Assembly: GCA_025994075.1 (NCBI GenBank)
Contig: JAMQGV010000002.1
Span: 1 to 64,000 of the forward strand
Direction of reading: 5' to 3'
Length of the DNA stretch: 64,000 nt
Source: Vicinamibacteria bacterium
GTDB taxonomy: Bacteria; Acidobacteriota; Vicinamibacteria; Fen-336
Part shown: positions 18,052 to 27,958 of the stretch, piece after piece
How positions within the stretch are numbered: the stretch's first letter is position 1
Layout of the letters: every line of letters starts with the position of its first letter
The notes under the pieces: model-generated
What the model was told of the DNA's origin: nothing
What the model saw: only the letters and a program-made list of their open reading frames with translations
Databases searched by the model: none
Made by a program: the position numbers and the translations under genes

Positions 18052-19275
18052 ATGAGTTCCTACTTCGCATGGCTTGATCACTCCGAGAGCGAAAGGCGGC
18101 GGATGTTGGACGTCGTCGACCTGTTCCGGGAGAAGGGGACCCGTGACGAACTGGGTCTCGGCTCCATTCGGGATGCGTTCGCGGATCTCCTTTTCCCCGG
18201 GACCAGCACCATCCAGACCCGGGCCCGCTACTTTCTCTTCGTGCCGTGGATCTATCGGGCACTCGAGCGCAAACGGGTGGCTTCATCCGAGGTCTCGCAG
18301 CGGGCGCGGCGAGAGGAAGTCGCGTTGATCAACGCACTCGCCGACGCGGGGGAGCGGGATGGCGTCATCGGCATCGACGTGCGCGAGAAGCTCAAGCGAT
18401 TGCCCAGCAGCGTCTACTGGCAGGGCCTGGGAGCCTGGGGCGTCCGCCTTTTCGGAGGCTCGCAGGACCAGTACCACCGGGCGCTCGACCGGCTCTACGT
18501 CAGCGGTGGCGCCGAGGTGCGCACCGACGATCGCGAGCGTGTGGAGGGCGGCGTCCGGCCGAACTGGGACCCGAGGCTGCCCGACCCTCCGGAGGGCTTT
18601 CCCAGGGGCGTGAGGCTGAGCCTGACCCGCAGCGAAGCCGAGTATCTGCGCGATCGAATCGCCGCGCGCTGTCCCGGGACGCTCCTGTCATGGCTGACTG
18701 GCGAGGCCAAGCCCTGGAAGCCCGTCGAGTTCCCTTGGGAGCATCCCGACCTTTCGGCGTTCCCGGCCCGGTCACGTGAACTCCTCGATCACGCCCGGAA
18801 CTTTTCGGAGGCGTTCCACGGTGCCGCCCTTCTCTACAACCTGGAACTCGCGAAGGAAGCGCGGAGCGAGGAGCTGACCGTCGCTTACCGTGAGCATCTC
18901 GCGGACTGGCGGAGGGCGCTTGTCGCCCGCGCCGACGCCCTCGGTGGCTGGTCCGAGGCGCGGTTCTGGCAACTGGTCAGAGGCGGAGAGAGCTTTGTCG
19001 GCTCTCGCACGGAGGCGTTCGTGAGTGCTTGGCTCGACCTCCTCCGAGGGGCGGAGTGGAGCCCGCGAGACCTCGAAGGCGCTGCGGCTTCGAGGCTGAT
19101 TCGGGCGCGCGAGCGAACGCTGAAAGGGGAGCTCTCTCGCTTCGACAACCGCCGCGCGCTCGAACTCTGGAGTGGCGCCGCGGGAGCCGGGCAGATCAAC
19201 TTCCGATGGCCCAAGACCGAGCGAATCGTCCTTGACATTCTCGAGGGCCTGCGCGGAGGGAACGGTCGTGCTTGA
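18052..19275 (+). CDS. DUF6361-like protein, first gene of a PLD/helicase/ParA operon
   Basis: 407 residues from ATG 18052. The N-terminus has the family signature: YFAWLDHSESERRRMLDVVD, ELGLGSIRDAFADLLFPGTS and TIQTRARYFLFVPWIYRAL. From memory this is the DUF6361 family, which has no known activity and often lies beside phospholipase-D-fold and helicase genes. No catalytic motif is visible; the protein is soluble and helical. Its stop overlaps the start of the PLD gene, so the four genes to 25280 are one operon. A role in phage or plasmid defence is inferred from neighbours. Confidence 0.75.
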   Translation: MSSYFAWLDHSESERRRMLDVVDLFREKGTRDELGLGSIRDAFADLLFPGTSTIQTRARYFLFVPWIYRALERKRVASSEVSQRARREEVALINALADAGERDGVIGIDVREKLKRLPSSVYWQGLGAWGVRLFGGSQDQYHRALDRLYVSGGAEVRTDDRERVEGGVRPNWDPRLPDPPEGFPRGVRLSLTRSEAEYLRDRIAARCPGTLLSWLTGEAKPWKPVEFPWEHPDLSAFPARSRELLDHARNFSEAFHGAALLYNLELAKEARSEELTVAYREHLADWRRALVARADALGGWSEARFWQLVRGGESFVGSRTEAFVSAWLDLLRGAEWSPRDLEGAAASRLIRARERTLKGELSRFDNRRALELWSGAAGAGQINFRWPKTERIVLDILEGLRGGNGRA

Positions 19276-21103
19276 ACCGCAGGAGCGCCGGCTCTTCCTC
19301 GAATCCCTCCGGGCGCCGGAGGGCTACTCGCTGACCTCGGGGCTCGGGACGACCTACTCGCTCGACCTGCTGGCACTGCTCACGACGCCCCTTGCCTTCA
19401 CCTTCTTCGACTGGGAGGACGCACAAGGTCGGCCCGTGACCGAGCCCCTGGCACTGATCGAGGCGGTCCGCCGCAACATCGAGAAACTCGCCATCTTCTG
19501 TCAGGCCGACCGCATCAAGGTCCCACCCGCGGACCAGAAGCTCTTCGCCTATCTCGAGGACGCCGTGATCCCGGTGGCGAAGCCCGGGGGCGTGTTCCAT
19601 CCGAAGGTGTGGCTGTTGCGGTTCGAGCCGTCCACGACCGAGACCGCGGACGCCCCGGTTCTCTACCGGCTCCTCTGTCTGAGCCGCAACCTCACCTTCG
19701 ACCGGTCGTGGGACACGGTCCTGTGTCTCGAGGGGGAACTCCTCGAGCACCGAGAGCGCGCGATCAGTGCGAGCCGCCCTCTCGCGGACTTCGTGGCGGC
19801 GTTGCCCGGCCTCGCAGTGGGGCCCGTTCCGAAGCGCGTCGCAACCATCGTGGCGCAGATGCAGGACGAGGTCCTCCGCGTTCGCTTCGAGGCCCCCGAA
19901 GGCTTCGACGCCGTCGCGTTCTGGCCTCTCGGTATCGGGGAGAAGTCGTCGGAACCCTTCGAAGGGCGCATTGACCGTGCCCTGGTGGTGTCGCCGTTCC
20001 TGTCCGATCAGCGTCTGAGACTGCTCTCGGAGCAGGGGAGCGACCACGTCCTGGTCGCTCGGCCGGAGGAGTTGGCGAACGTGGCGCCCCGGACGCTCGC
20101 TCGCTTCTCGAGCGTCCGCGTCCTCGCGGAGGCCGCCACTCCCGAGCCGTCCGACACCGAGAGGGCCGCGCCTGCCCAGGCGGAACTCGAGGGGCTGCAC
20201 GCCAAGCTCTACGTCGTTGACCAGGGCTCCTATGCCCGAGTCTTCACCGGCTCGGCGAATGCGACCGCCAAGGCGTTCTCCAGCAACGTCGAGTTCCTCG
20301 TCGAGCTCTCAGGCAAGAAGAGCCGATTCGGTGTCGAGGCCACGCTCGCTCAGGGCAACGGCGTCGCCAGCTTCGCGAGCCTGCTGCAGGACTACAGGGC
20401 GCCCGAAGAGCGGCCCCCTGCCGACGACGTCGCCAAGCTCCTGGAGGACCAACTGCGTGCCGCCCGCGAGGCCCTGGTGGCGGCCGGCTACCGGGCCGTC
20501 GTGACGACCACTGCGGAGGGCGAGTACGGCCTTGCCCTCGTCACGAAGTCGCCACCGCGCCTGCTCGCAGAGACCGAGGCCCGCTGCTGGCCCATCACGC
20601 ACAGCGATTCCACCGCGAAGCCGCTGGCAGCCGCGATCGACTTCGGCCACGTCTCCTTCGAGGCCCTGACGGCGTTCTTCGCCTTCGAGGTCAGCACGTC
20701 CGAGGCCGGCCGAACCGCCAGCGAGCGCTTCGTGATGTCCGTGCGCCTGGACGGTGCTCCTGCTGACCGCAAGGAGCGCATCTTGCGTTCCCTCCTGCGC
20801 GACCGGGATCGCGTGCTGCGTCTCCTGCAGATGCTCCTCGCGGAGGAAGGGCTCACCGCCCTGGCCTTGGTCGGGACGGGCTCGAAGGGCGACTACGGAG
20901 GCTTCACGAGCACGCAGGGTGAACGAGGCCTCCTGGAGTCCCTTCTCAAGGCACTGGCCCATCGCCCGCAGCAACTCGACAGCGTGAGGACCCTCGTCCG
21001 CGACCTGCAGTCTTCCGCGGAAACGCGCGAGCTGTTGCCGGAGGGGTTCGAACGGATCTGGGAGCCGGTGTGGCAGGTGCGGGAGAAGTTGCGAAATGAG
21101 TGA
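19268..21103 (+). CDS. Phospholipase-D-fold protein (putative nuclease)
   Basis: 611 residues from GTG 19268, overlapping the previous stop by 8 nt. Two HxK motifs mark the PLD superfamily: VFHPKVWLLRF (about residue 110) and LHAKLYVVDQG (about 311), the latter followed by FTGSANAT (about 332), giving HxKx4D...GSxN. The first half has HxK and a SRNLTF instead of GSxN. Two half-sites would form one active site acting on a phosphodiester. In defence contexts this fold is usually a nuclease. It precedes the helicase with an 8-nt overlap, suggesting a complex. Confidence 0.8.
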   Translation: MLEPQERRLFLESLRAPEGYSLTSGLGTTYSLDLLALLTTPLAFTFFDWEDAQGRPVTEPLALIEAVRRNIEKLAIFCQADRIKVPPADQKLFAYLEDAVIPVAKPGGVFHPKVWLLRFEPSTTETADAPVLYRLLCLSRNLTFDRSWDTVLCLEGELLEHRERAISASRPLADFVAALPGLAVGPVPKRVATIVAQMQDEVLRVRFEAPEGFDAVAFWPLGIGEKSSEPFEGRIDRALVVSPFLSDQRLRLLSEQGSDHVLVARPEELANVAPRTLARFSSVRVLAEAATPEPSDTERAAPAQAELEGLHAKLYVVDQGSYARVFTGSANATAKAFSSNVEFLVELSGKKSRFGVEATLAQGNGVASFASLLQDYRAPEERPPADDVAKLLEDQLRAAREALVAAGYRAVVTTTAEGEYGLALVTKSPPRLLAETEARCWPITHSDSTAKPLAAAIDFGHVSFEALTAFFAFEVSTSEAGRTASERFVMSVRLDGAPADRKERILRSLLRDRDRVLRLLQMLLAEEGLTALALVGTGSKGDYGGFTSTQGERGLLESLLKALAHRPQQLDSVRTLVRDLQSSAETRELLPEGFERIWEPVWQVREKLRNE

Positions 21104-24100
21104 CACGCCGAAGCCGAACCTGGCTCATGTCCTGAGCGGCCTCAAGGACTTCCAGCGTGCCACGGTCGACTACGTCTTCGATCGGTTGTACCGGTCCGAG
21201 GGCAGCCGTCGCTTCCTGGTGGCCGACGAGGTGGGCCTCGGGAAGACACTTGTCGCGCGTGGGGTGATCGCGCGCGCGATCGAGCACTTGTGGGAAACCA
21301 CGCCCCGCATCGACATCATCTACATTTGTTCTAACGTCGACATCGCGCGACAGAACATCAACCGCCTGAACGTGACCGGTCGCGAGGATTTCGCGATCGC
21401 CTCGCGCATCACGATGCTGCCTGTCACGTTGAAGGACTTGAAGAAGAACCGGATCAACTTCGTCAGTTTCACTCCGGACACCTCCTTCAACCTGAAGTCC
21501 ACCCTCGGCGAGCGACGCGAGCGTGCGCTGCTGTACTGGTTGCTGGAACAGGCCTGGAACCTCAGGGGGAAGGCCCCGCTCAATGTGCTCCAGGGGAACT
21601 CGACAGCGGAGGGTTTCAGGAAACTCGTGACTTCCTTCAGGGACAACCACGAGATTGATCAGGGGCTCGGGGACTCATTCCGAGACGCGATTCTTGTTCA
21701 CACCTCCAAGGCGCGAGAGGAAGGCAACGACGACCTGCGGACGCGCTTCGACAGGCTGTGCGAGCGCTTCTCCAGGTCCGACGCGAACATCCGAGCCGAA
21801 GACCACAAGGAGCGCACCGCTCTCATTGGCGAACTGAGGAGTCTTCTCGCGGTCACGTGCCTGGAGGCGCTCGAGCCGGACCTGATCGTGCTCGACGAGT
21901 TCCAGAGGTTCCGCGATCTGCTGGACGGGACCGATCGCGCCGGCGACCTCGCTCGCGGACTGTTCGAGTACGACAAGAACCGGATCCTCCTGCTGTCGGC
22001 CACGCCCTACAAGATGTACACGCTCGAGGACGAGGCCGAGAGCGACGATCACTACAAGGACTTCCTGCGCACCTACTCGTTTCTCAGCACGAGCGCGGCT
22101 CGAACCGCGGAGTTCGCGGAGTTGTTGCGCCGATACCGCCGCGAGTTGCTCAGCCTCGAACACGGCGACTTGGGGCGGGTTCGGGCGGTGAAGGACGAGA
22201 TCGAGCGCCGGCTGTCCGAGGTCATGGCCCGGACGGAACGGCTGGCTGTGACCGATGACCGCAACGGCATGTTGGCGCCCGTCCCGCCGACGGGGAACCA
22301 CCTGGAGCCCGACGACGTGCTGGCCTACGTTGGCCTGCAGAGGGTCGCGGAAGCCATGGAGGAGGGGGAGCCTCTCGAGTACTGGAAGAGCGCGCCGTAC
22401 CTGTTGAACTTCATGGACGAGTACAAGCTCAAGGAGGCCCTGGAGGCCATCGTCGACGCTGGCGATACCACGGCCGTTCGGAAGGTCCTGGAGCGACACC
22501 CGGGTCTGCTGCTCAACTGGGACGAGATCCAACGCTACCGGCAGGTGGACCCCGGGAACGCGCGGCTCCGCTCACTTGCCGCCGACACGCTAGGGCGTGA
22601 CCTGTGGCGCATGCTGTGGATGCCACCATCGCTGCCGTACTACGCCCTGGCAGGGCCGTGGGCTAACGCTGCCCATGGGGGCGTCACGAAGCGGCTCGTC
22701 TTCTCGAGCTGGAAGGTGGCCCCGAAGGCGATTGCGGGGCTGCTGAGCTATGAGGCCGAGCGCCTCATGCTGCGGAGTCATGAAGCCAAGCCCCAGAACA
22801 CCCCCGAGGCCCGCAAGAAGCGCCGGGGCCTGTTGCGCTTCTCAAGGGGTGAGGCACGCAGGCTCACGGGCATGCCGGTTCTTGGCCTCATGTACCCGAG
22901 CGCGGCGCTCGCCCGCCTGTGTGACCCGCTAACGGTGGCGGGCGCAGGCGAAGCTCTCCCGTCGTTCGAGGCCGCGTTGGCCCGTGTGGAGGGTGCTGTT
23001 CGCGTGCGGCTGTCAGTTGTCCGGGACCAATTCCTCCCGCGGCTCGCCGATGTGGAGCTGTCGGGACCCGAGGACGAGACCTGGTACTGGCTCGGCCCGC
23101 TTCTCCTCGATCTGTACGAAGACGCGGACGGCACGCGGGCGTGGCTGGCCCGGGAGGACTGCGCTGCCAGATGGGCCGGCCTGGGCGAAGAGGAGGAAGA
23201 CGGCGATCAGTCGGCCTGGGAGGACCACGTTACGGCGGCCGCGAGTGCCGTAGACCCCGCCACGAGACGCCTTACCCTTGGCCCCCCTCCCAGGGACCTC
23301 GAAAGGGTGCTCGCCATTCTCGGCCTCGCGGCCCCGGGCGTGGTCGCGCTCCGGGCTCTCTCACGGGTCGTCCCGTCTGACACGCCGCTCGACCTGCTCA
23401 AGGACTCGGCGGGTCAGGTGGCGATGGCGTTTCGCGGCCTGTTCAACATTCCGGAGGTGATGGCGCTGGTCCGTGGAGGTGGCGAACCGGACGTCGCCCA
23501 GGCGGACGATTCGCAGCCGGCGGGCGGTGAGCCCTACTGGCGGCGCGTGCTCGACTATTGCGGATCGGGCGGCCTGCAGGCCGTTCTTGACGAGTACGTC
23601 CACACGCTGCAGGAGTCTCTCGGGCTCTTGTCGCGCCCGCCGGACGAGACGGTCAAGGCCACCGCTGGCGCCATCCGCGACGCTGTGAGCCTCCGGACCG
23701 CGGCGATCGTCGTGGACGAGGTCGAGTTGAGGGAGCGGAGCATCGCGCTCAACAAGCAGCGGCTGCGCGCCCGATTCGCCGTCCGCTTCGGCGAGGAGGA
23801 GTCCGACGACGGACGTACGAACCGCGCCGAGCAGGTCAGGACGGCATTCAACTCACCGTTCTGGCCGTTCGTCCTCGCGACCACCTCGGTCGGCCAGGAG
23901 GGGCTCGACTTCCACCAGTACTGCCACGCCGTCGTGCACTGGAATCTGCCCTCCAATCCCGTGGACCTGGAACAGCGAGAGGGGAGGGTTCACCGCTTCA
24001 AGGGACACGCCGTTCGCAAGAACGTGTCGAAGCACTACGGGCCGATGGCGTTCGCGGGCGGAGCCACGGGTGACCCGTGGGCGAGGCTGTTCGCCGCCGC

Positions 24101-24398
24101 CGTGGCCGACACACCAGGCACCTCCGACATCGTTCCGTTCTGGGTGTTCACGACGCCGGGCGGCGCGTTCATCGAGCGGCACGTGCCCTCGTTGCCCCTG
24201 AGCCGCGAGGAGCACCGGCTGATCGACCTCCGCAAGGCCCTGGCCGTCTACCGCATGGTTTTCGGCCAGGCGCGCCAGGAGGAACTCGTGTCGTACCTGG
24301 CAAACCGCGTGTCGCCGGAACAACTCGCAAGCCTGCTCCAGGAACTCCGCGTCGACTTGACCCCGCCCGCATCCCCGTTCAGGGCGGTTCAGGGCTGA
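21096..24398 (+). CDS. Large SF2 helicase (SNF2/DEAD-like) of the DUF6361-PLD operon
   Basis: 1100 residues from ATG 21096. Motif I DEVGLGKT at residues 44-51, a motif II of DEFQ form (LIVLDEFQRFRD, about 266), motif III LLSATPYKM (about 302). A long insertion follows, and then motifs V/VI in TTSVGQEGLDFHQYCH and DLEQREGRVHRFKG (about 928-965). The C-terminal helicase lobe is far from the first lobe because of about 600 intervening residues, as in other defence helicases of DISARM or Dpd type. Translocation on DNA is expected. It is followed by parA-like after 9 bp. Confidence 0.85.
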   Translation: MSDTPKPNLAHVLSGLKDFQRATVDYVFDRLYRSEGSRRFLVADEVGLGKTLVARGVIARAIEHLWETTPRIDIIYICSNVDIARQNINRLNVTGREDFAIASRITMLPVTLKDLKKNRINFVSFTPDTSFNLKSTLGERRERALLYWLLEQAWNLRGKAPLNVLQGNSTAEGFRKLVTSFRDNHEIDQGLGDSFRDAILVHTSKAREEGNDDLRTRFDRLCERFSRSDANIRAEDHKERTALIGELRSLLAVTCLEALEPDLIVLDEFQRFRDLLDGTDRAGDLARGLFEYDKNRILLLSATPYKMYTLEDEAESDDHYKDFLRTYSFLSTSAARTAEFAELLRRYRRELLSLEHGDLGRVRAVKDEIERRLSEVMARTERLAVTDDRNGMLAPVPPTGNHLEPDDVLAYVGLQRVAEAMEEGEPLEYWKSAPYLLNFMDEYKLKEALEAIVDAGDTTAVRKVLERHPGLLLNWDEIQRYRQVDPGNARLRSLAADTLGRDLWRMLWMPPSLPYYALAGPWANAAHGGVTKRLVFSSWKVAPKAIAGLLSYEAERLMLRSHEAKPQNTPEARKKRRGLLRFSRGEARRLTGMPVLGLMYPSAALARLCDPLTVAGAGEALPSFEAALARVEGAVRVRLSVVRDQFLPRLADVELSGPEDETWYWLGPLLLDLYEDADGTRAWLAREDCAARWAGLGEEEEDGDQSAWEDHVTAAASAVDPATRRLTLGPPPRDLERVLAILGLAAPGVVALRALSRVVPSDTPLDLLKDSAGQVAMAFRGLFNIPEVMALVRGGGEPDVAQADDSQPAGGEPYWRRVLDYCGSGGLQAVLDEYVHTLQESLGLLSRPPDETVKATAGAIRDAVSLRTAAIVVDEVELRERSIALNKQRLRARFAVRFGEEESDDGRTNRAEQVRTAFNSPFWPFVLATTSVGQEGLDFHQYCHAVVHWNLPSNPVDLEQREGRVHRFKGHAVRKNVSKHYGPMAFAGGATGDPWARLFAAAVADTPGTSDIVPFWVFTTPGGAFIERHVPSLPLSREEHRLIDLRKALAVYRMVFGQARQEELVSYLANRVSPEQLASLLQELRVDLTPPASPFRAVQG

Positions 24399-24407
24399 GG
24401 AGGACTG

Positions 24408-25280
24408 ATGGCGTTGATCGTCTTCTTGAACATCAAGGGCGGCGTGGCGAAGACCACCACCGTGATTGGCGTCGCCGAGGCCCTGGCAGCGATGGGACGC
24501 CGGGTCCTGGTAATCGATGCGGACCACCAGTGTGCCTCGAGCGACCTGTTGCTTGGGGAGGCGCGCTTCACTCAGGCCGACTCCCGTCAGCGCACGCTGC
24601 ACGATCTTCTTGCGGCGATGCTGGAGGACGATTTCCACCCCGACCAGTTCAAGGCCTATGTCGCGCCCGAGGCCTCGAACGTGACGGCCCTCCGTCCGAA
24701 GATGGCGGCGTTGCCGTGCTCGTTCCGCATCAACGACTTCGACACCAACATGGCCAAGGCCCGCAAGAGCGCTGATCCGGCGGCCTTCCAGAGCACCTGG
24801 ACCAAGCGCGTCGGAGCCTTCAGCCGGTGGGTTTCCCAGAACTTCGACCACGCTCTGGTGGACTGCCCGCCGAGCCTCGCGCGGCAGGTCCGGTTTCTGC
24901 TCCGTGCCGCGGACGGCTACGTGGTCCCGTGCATCCCGGACCGCATCTCGGTCCGCGGCGCCCTGTGGCTCCAGGACCGGATGGAGAAGAGCTCGATCAA
25001 GACGCGCCCGCTGGGTGTTGCGTGGACTCTCTATCGAGAGCAGAACAAGAACCACAAGACCATGGTGGGCATGGTGGACGCCATGGCGGGGCGGGCGGGC
25101 AAGTTCAAGGAGCTGCCGCGCCCGTTCAAGACCATCATCCCGAACGCCACCGCCATTGTCTCGGCTGCCGAGCGCGAGTCACCCGCGTCGACTCTCGCCC
25201 AGAAGTACAGTCCCGAGTTCGCGTCAAAGTTCCACGAACTCGCCCGCGAAATCGAGGCCCGGGCGGTGGCGACGCGCTAG
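24408..25280 (+). CDS. ParA/MinD-like ATPase, last gene of the operon
   Basis: 290 residues from ATG 24408 with GAGGAGG. Deviant Walker A at residues 10-17 (KGGVAKTT), switch-type VLVIDADHQCASS, and a Walker B-like HALVDCPPSL. This is the ParA group that dimerises on ATP and binds DNA or membrane. There is no ParB and no parS-like repeat, so partition is unlikely. Its place behind a PLD protein and a helicase suggests it senses or positions DNA for the operon. It converges with drmC, with 16 bp between the stops. Confidence 0.85.
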   Translation: MALIVFLNIKGGVAKTTTVIGVAEALAAMGRRVLVIDADHQCASSDLLLGEARFTQADSRQRTLHDLLAAMLEDDFHPDQFKAYVAPEASNVTALRPKMAALPCSFRINDFDTNMAKARKSADPAAFQSTWTKRVGAFSRWVSQNFDHALVDCPPSLARQVRFLLRAADGYVVPCIPDRISVRGALWLQDRMEKSSIKTRPLGVAWTLYREQNKNHKTMVGMVDAMAGRAGKFKELPRPFKTIIPNATAIVSAAERESPASTLAQKYSPEFASKFHELAREIEARAVATR

Positions 25281-25296
25281 AGGCTGGAGACCGAGG

Positions 25297-26100
25297 CTAC
25301 TCGGGTGCCGGGACGCGCAAGGGCTTGAGGCCGCCTGCGTCGATCAGGGAGTCGAACTGGGCGCGGAGGGTGCGGGCCAGGTGTGGGTCGTCGAGGAGCA
25401 GGCCCGCCTCGATGTTGCGGTCCTGGGCCGCCTCCGTGAAGTTCGCCGAGGTGACCAGGGCCCAGCGGTCGTCGATCACCAGGCACTTGGCGTGGAGCGC
25501 GGCGCGCTGTTGCCAGTCCGTCGAGAGGGCCCGCGGGTCGTAGTAGATCTCGGGCAGGCGCGTGTTCGAGGGCCAGTGCTCGTCCCGGAATGTGGTGGCG
25601 AAGTTGCGGAGGATCAGCTCGGCCGGTTTCGGGTCGAGGTGTTCCCGGGCGATGTTGACGACGAACCGGACGCGCAGGTCCGGGCGCTCGGCCATCCGGC
25701 GGGCGAGCCCTTCGAAGACCTGGAGGCCCTGGTAGATCGCGAAGGTCGTGACCAGAACACTCTCCTCGGCCTGCGCGAAGAGCTCGCGGACGACGATTGC
25801 GGTGTCGCGAGTCGCCGATCCCGGCTCTTCAGGGCCTGACCAGACGAGCTCGACCCGGTCACGGGCGCGCTGGGTCTCCTGGCGCTCGTGTACCACGAGG
25901 CGGAGCGCCGTGGCCATCTGGGCCGGGCGGAACCCCTGAGCTGCCAGAGCCTCGAGCCCCCGCGCGGCGGCATCGGATTCGGTCAGCGGGACGTGGCGCG
26001 ATACCAGAGCCGCTGAGAAGGGGCCCTGGAGGCGTTCCACGGCCAGCTCGGTGGCGAGCGCCGCCAGCGCCGCCGTGGACACGCCCGAGAACAGGCTCAC
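25297..26100 (-). CDS. drmC: DISARM protein DrmC, phospholipase-D fold
   Basis: 267 residues from GTG 26100 (MSLFSGVSTAALAALATEL), seven bases after the drmB stop; a longer in-frame start at 26151 would overlap drmB. The PLD motif is LHAKCLVIDD followed by VTSANFTEAAQDRNIEAG, a single HxKx4D unit, so it would dimerise to make one active site. In DISARM, DrmC is the PLD component and is dispensable for defence in the characterised Bacillus system. It closes the drmABC segment. Confidence 0.88.
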   Translation of the reverse strand: MSLFSGVSTAALAALATELAVERLQGPFSAALVSRHVPLTESDAAARGLEALAAQGFRPAQMATALRLVVHERQETQRARDRVELVWSGPEEPGSATRDTAIVVRELFAQAEESVLVTTFAIYQGLQVFEGLARRMAERPDLRVRFVVNIAREHLDPKPAELILRNFATTFRDEHWPSNTRLPEIYYDPRALSTDWQQRAALHAKCLVIDDRWALVTSANFTEAAQDRNIEAGLLLDDPHLARTLRAQFDSLIDAGGLKPLRVPAPE

Positions 26101-26107
26101 GTGGCCC

Positions 26108-27958
26108 TCACTCGTCGCCCTCGGCGAAGAATGCCGCGTCACTGCCGTCAACGGTGGGCACGACCAGGGCGCGGTCGAGGTACTCGTTCCGGCGCTCGCA
26201 GGAGGGCTCCGCGATCAACAGGCAGCCGTGGCACGCCGCGCCGTGGAGGAAGCGCTCCTCCTGGGCATGGTCGGGCCGGTGCTGGGCGCAGACCGGGTCG
26301 TTCGAGCACAGCCGGCCCAGGTCGAGGGCCGTCTCCAGGTGTTGCCGCAACCGCCGCCCGACCTGCACGAGGCCCCCGAGCGTGCCCTCGGCGTCCGGCG
26401 TGCCGGTGTACAGCAGGATGCCGTAGCCCGACTCGCCGGCGTAGATCCGCTCGCGGATGGAGCTCGCGGCGTAGCCGCACTCGAGCGACACCGCGGTGAT
26501 CAGGAGGTGGGAGAGCGAGTGCAGCATCACGTACTCGGGCGAGAGCGGCAGGGGAGTCACGCCCGGGTGGCGCTGTGCCCAGTCGGCGATGCCCTTCTTG
26601 AGCTGCTCGGCTCGAGTCTTCACGCCCGGTCGCGCCAGCCAGCCCTGAACGGCCTCCGGCTTGAAGGACAGGAAGAAGCCCTCGCCACGGTTCTCGACGG
26701 CCGGCAGCCAGCTCACCTCCCGGGCGAGATCCGCCCTGCGCACGTTCAGCGAGAGCTCGCCGTCGATGTCGGGGACCTGTGACTCGAACCGGGTGAAGCC
26801 GACGAGCGCGGCCACCTCGCGCAGGCGGTGGACCAGCACCAGGCGATCGACGCTGGCCATCGGCCCCGTCGGCTCGAACGGCGCGCGTCGAGCATAGAAG
26901 TCGGCGCCCTCCGGGACGTCCTCGCCGATCTCCTCCTCGGATGACAGGAGGGTCTCGATCTCACTCTGCTTGATGGGCTTCCCAGGGCCGGCGGCAGCCG
27001 GAGTCCTCCGGCGGGCGATCTCGGTCCACACGCGCTCGTCGGAGAACTTCTCCAGCGCGGCCTTCACGGCGGGGCGTCTGCGCTCCCGGGGGAGATCCGT
27101 GATGTCCTCGACAAAGGCGAGGTGATCCTCCCAGACCTTGTCGACTGCCTCGCGCAGCTCGGCGTCCCGATCGGGGATCGAGATGACCCTGAGCACCTGC
27201 GGGAAGTAGGCGTTGCTCGCGGACCGCAGCAGCAGGCGGTTGGGCATGCCGCCGGCGTCCGGCTTCGTGTCGTCCTTGCAGATCTCCCAGGCGTCGTGGC
27301 CGAGCCAGGGCCGCCGTCCGCGGCAGAAGCCGAGCGTCTTCTCGCCCTGCCGGGTCGCCTGAGCCATGGACCGCGACTTGCCGCACTCGCACAGGATCCA
27401 CACGTCGACGAGGTCGCCGCTGGTCCCGCGCTCCTCGATCCACAGCGGGCGTTCGCATCGTGGCTGCGCCCACTCATGGACAAACCCGATCCAGTCGATG
27501 TCCGAGAGGTGCCCGCGCGGGCAGGCCTGCACGAAGCGGACGGGAACCACGTCGTACTTCTTCTTGTCGGGTCCCTCGTACTTGTCCTTGTTCAGCGCCT
27601 CCCGATGCACCAGCGGCCGGGCCCGGAACGGCTTGCGTCGCACCTCCGTGTACTGGGCGACGAACCACTCAGGGAAGACGAAACCCGTCATGCCCGCAGG
27701 CGTGGCTTGCGGGTCGTCCGGTTCCGCCGGTGGGGCGTAGAGCTTCAGATTCTGGACCTCGAACTGGTGCTCGAGCTTCGCAATCAGCCGGCTCTCGAAC
27801 ACGGGCTGCTTGTCGTAGCCCCACCAGTTCTCGAGCCCGGCCACGAGGATCGAGTGATCGGGCAGGTCGATCATCGCCCCGGGCCCGAACGTCGTGATGA
27901 CCTGGCTCTGGCGGATCGTCCCGTGAGGGCGCATGGGCTTCTTTGGAGCGGGGCTCAT
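26108..27958 (-). CDS. drmB: DISARM protein DrmB (DUF1998)
   Basis: 616 residues; the ATG overlaps the drmA stop by 4 nt. The N-terminus GTIRQSQVITTFGPGAMIDL is characteristic. A cysteine pair region (CPRGHLSD, CECGK) follows. The C-terminal DUF1998 domain reads HSLSHLLITAVSLECGY, ASSIRERIY, CSNDPVCAQH and LHGAACHGCLLI, with several Cys/His that could bind zinc. DrmB forms a complex with the DrmA helicase on DNA, with a trigger loop that limits activity to unmodified ends. Intact. Confidence 0.92.
   Translation of the reverse strand: MSPAPKKPMRPHGTIRQSQVITTFGPGAMIDLPDHSILVAGLENWWGYDKQPVFESRLIAKLEHQFEVQNLKLYAPPAEPDDPQATPAGMTGFVFPEWFVAQYTEVRRKPFRARPLVHREALNKDKYEGPDKKKYDVVPVRFVQACPRGHLSDIDWIGFVHEWAQPRCERPLWIEERGTSGDLVDVWILCECGKSRSMAQATRQGEKTLGFCRGRRPWLGHDAWEICKDDTKPDAGGMPNRLLLRSASNAYFPQVLRVISIPDRDAELREAVDKVWEDHLAFVEDITDLPRERRRPAVKAALEKFSDERVWTEIARRRTPAAAGPGKPIKQSEIETLLSSEEEIGEDVPEGADFYARRAPFEPTGPMASVDRLVLVHRLREVAALVGFTRFESQVPDIDGELSLNVRRADLAREVSWLPAVENRGEGFFLSFKPEAVQGWLARPGVKTRAEQLKKGIADWAQRHPGVTPLPLSPEYVMLHSLSHLLITAVSLECGYAASSIRERIYAGESGYGILLYTGTPDAEGTLGGLVQVGRRLRQHLETALDLGRLCSNDPVCAQHRPDHAQEERFLHGAACHGCLLIAEPSCERRNEYLDRALVVPTVDGSDAAFFAEGDE

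Noticed and set aside
24408..25280. ParA-like gene as part of a plasmid partition locus
   Set aside because: No parB and no iterated parS-like sites nearby; the gene is coupled to the helicase operon.
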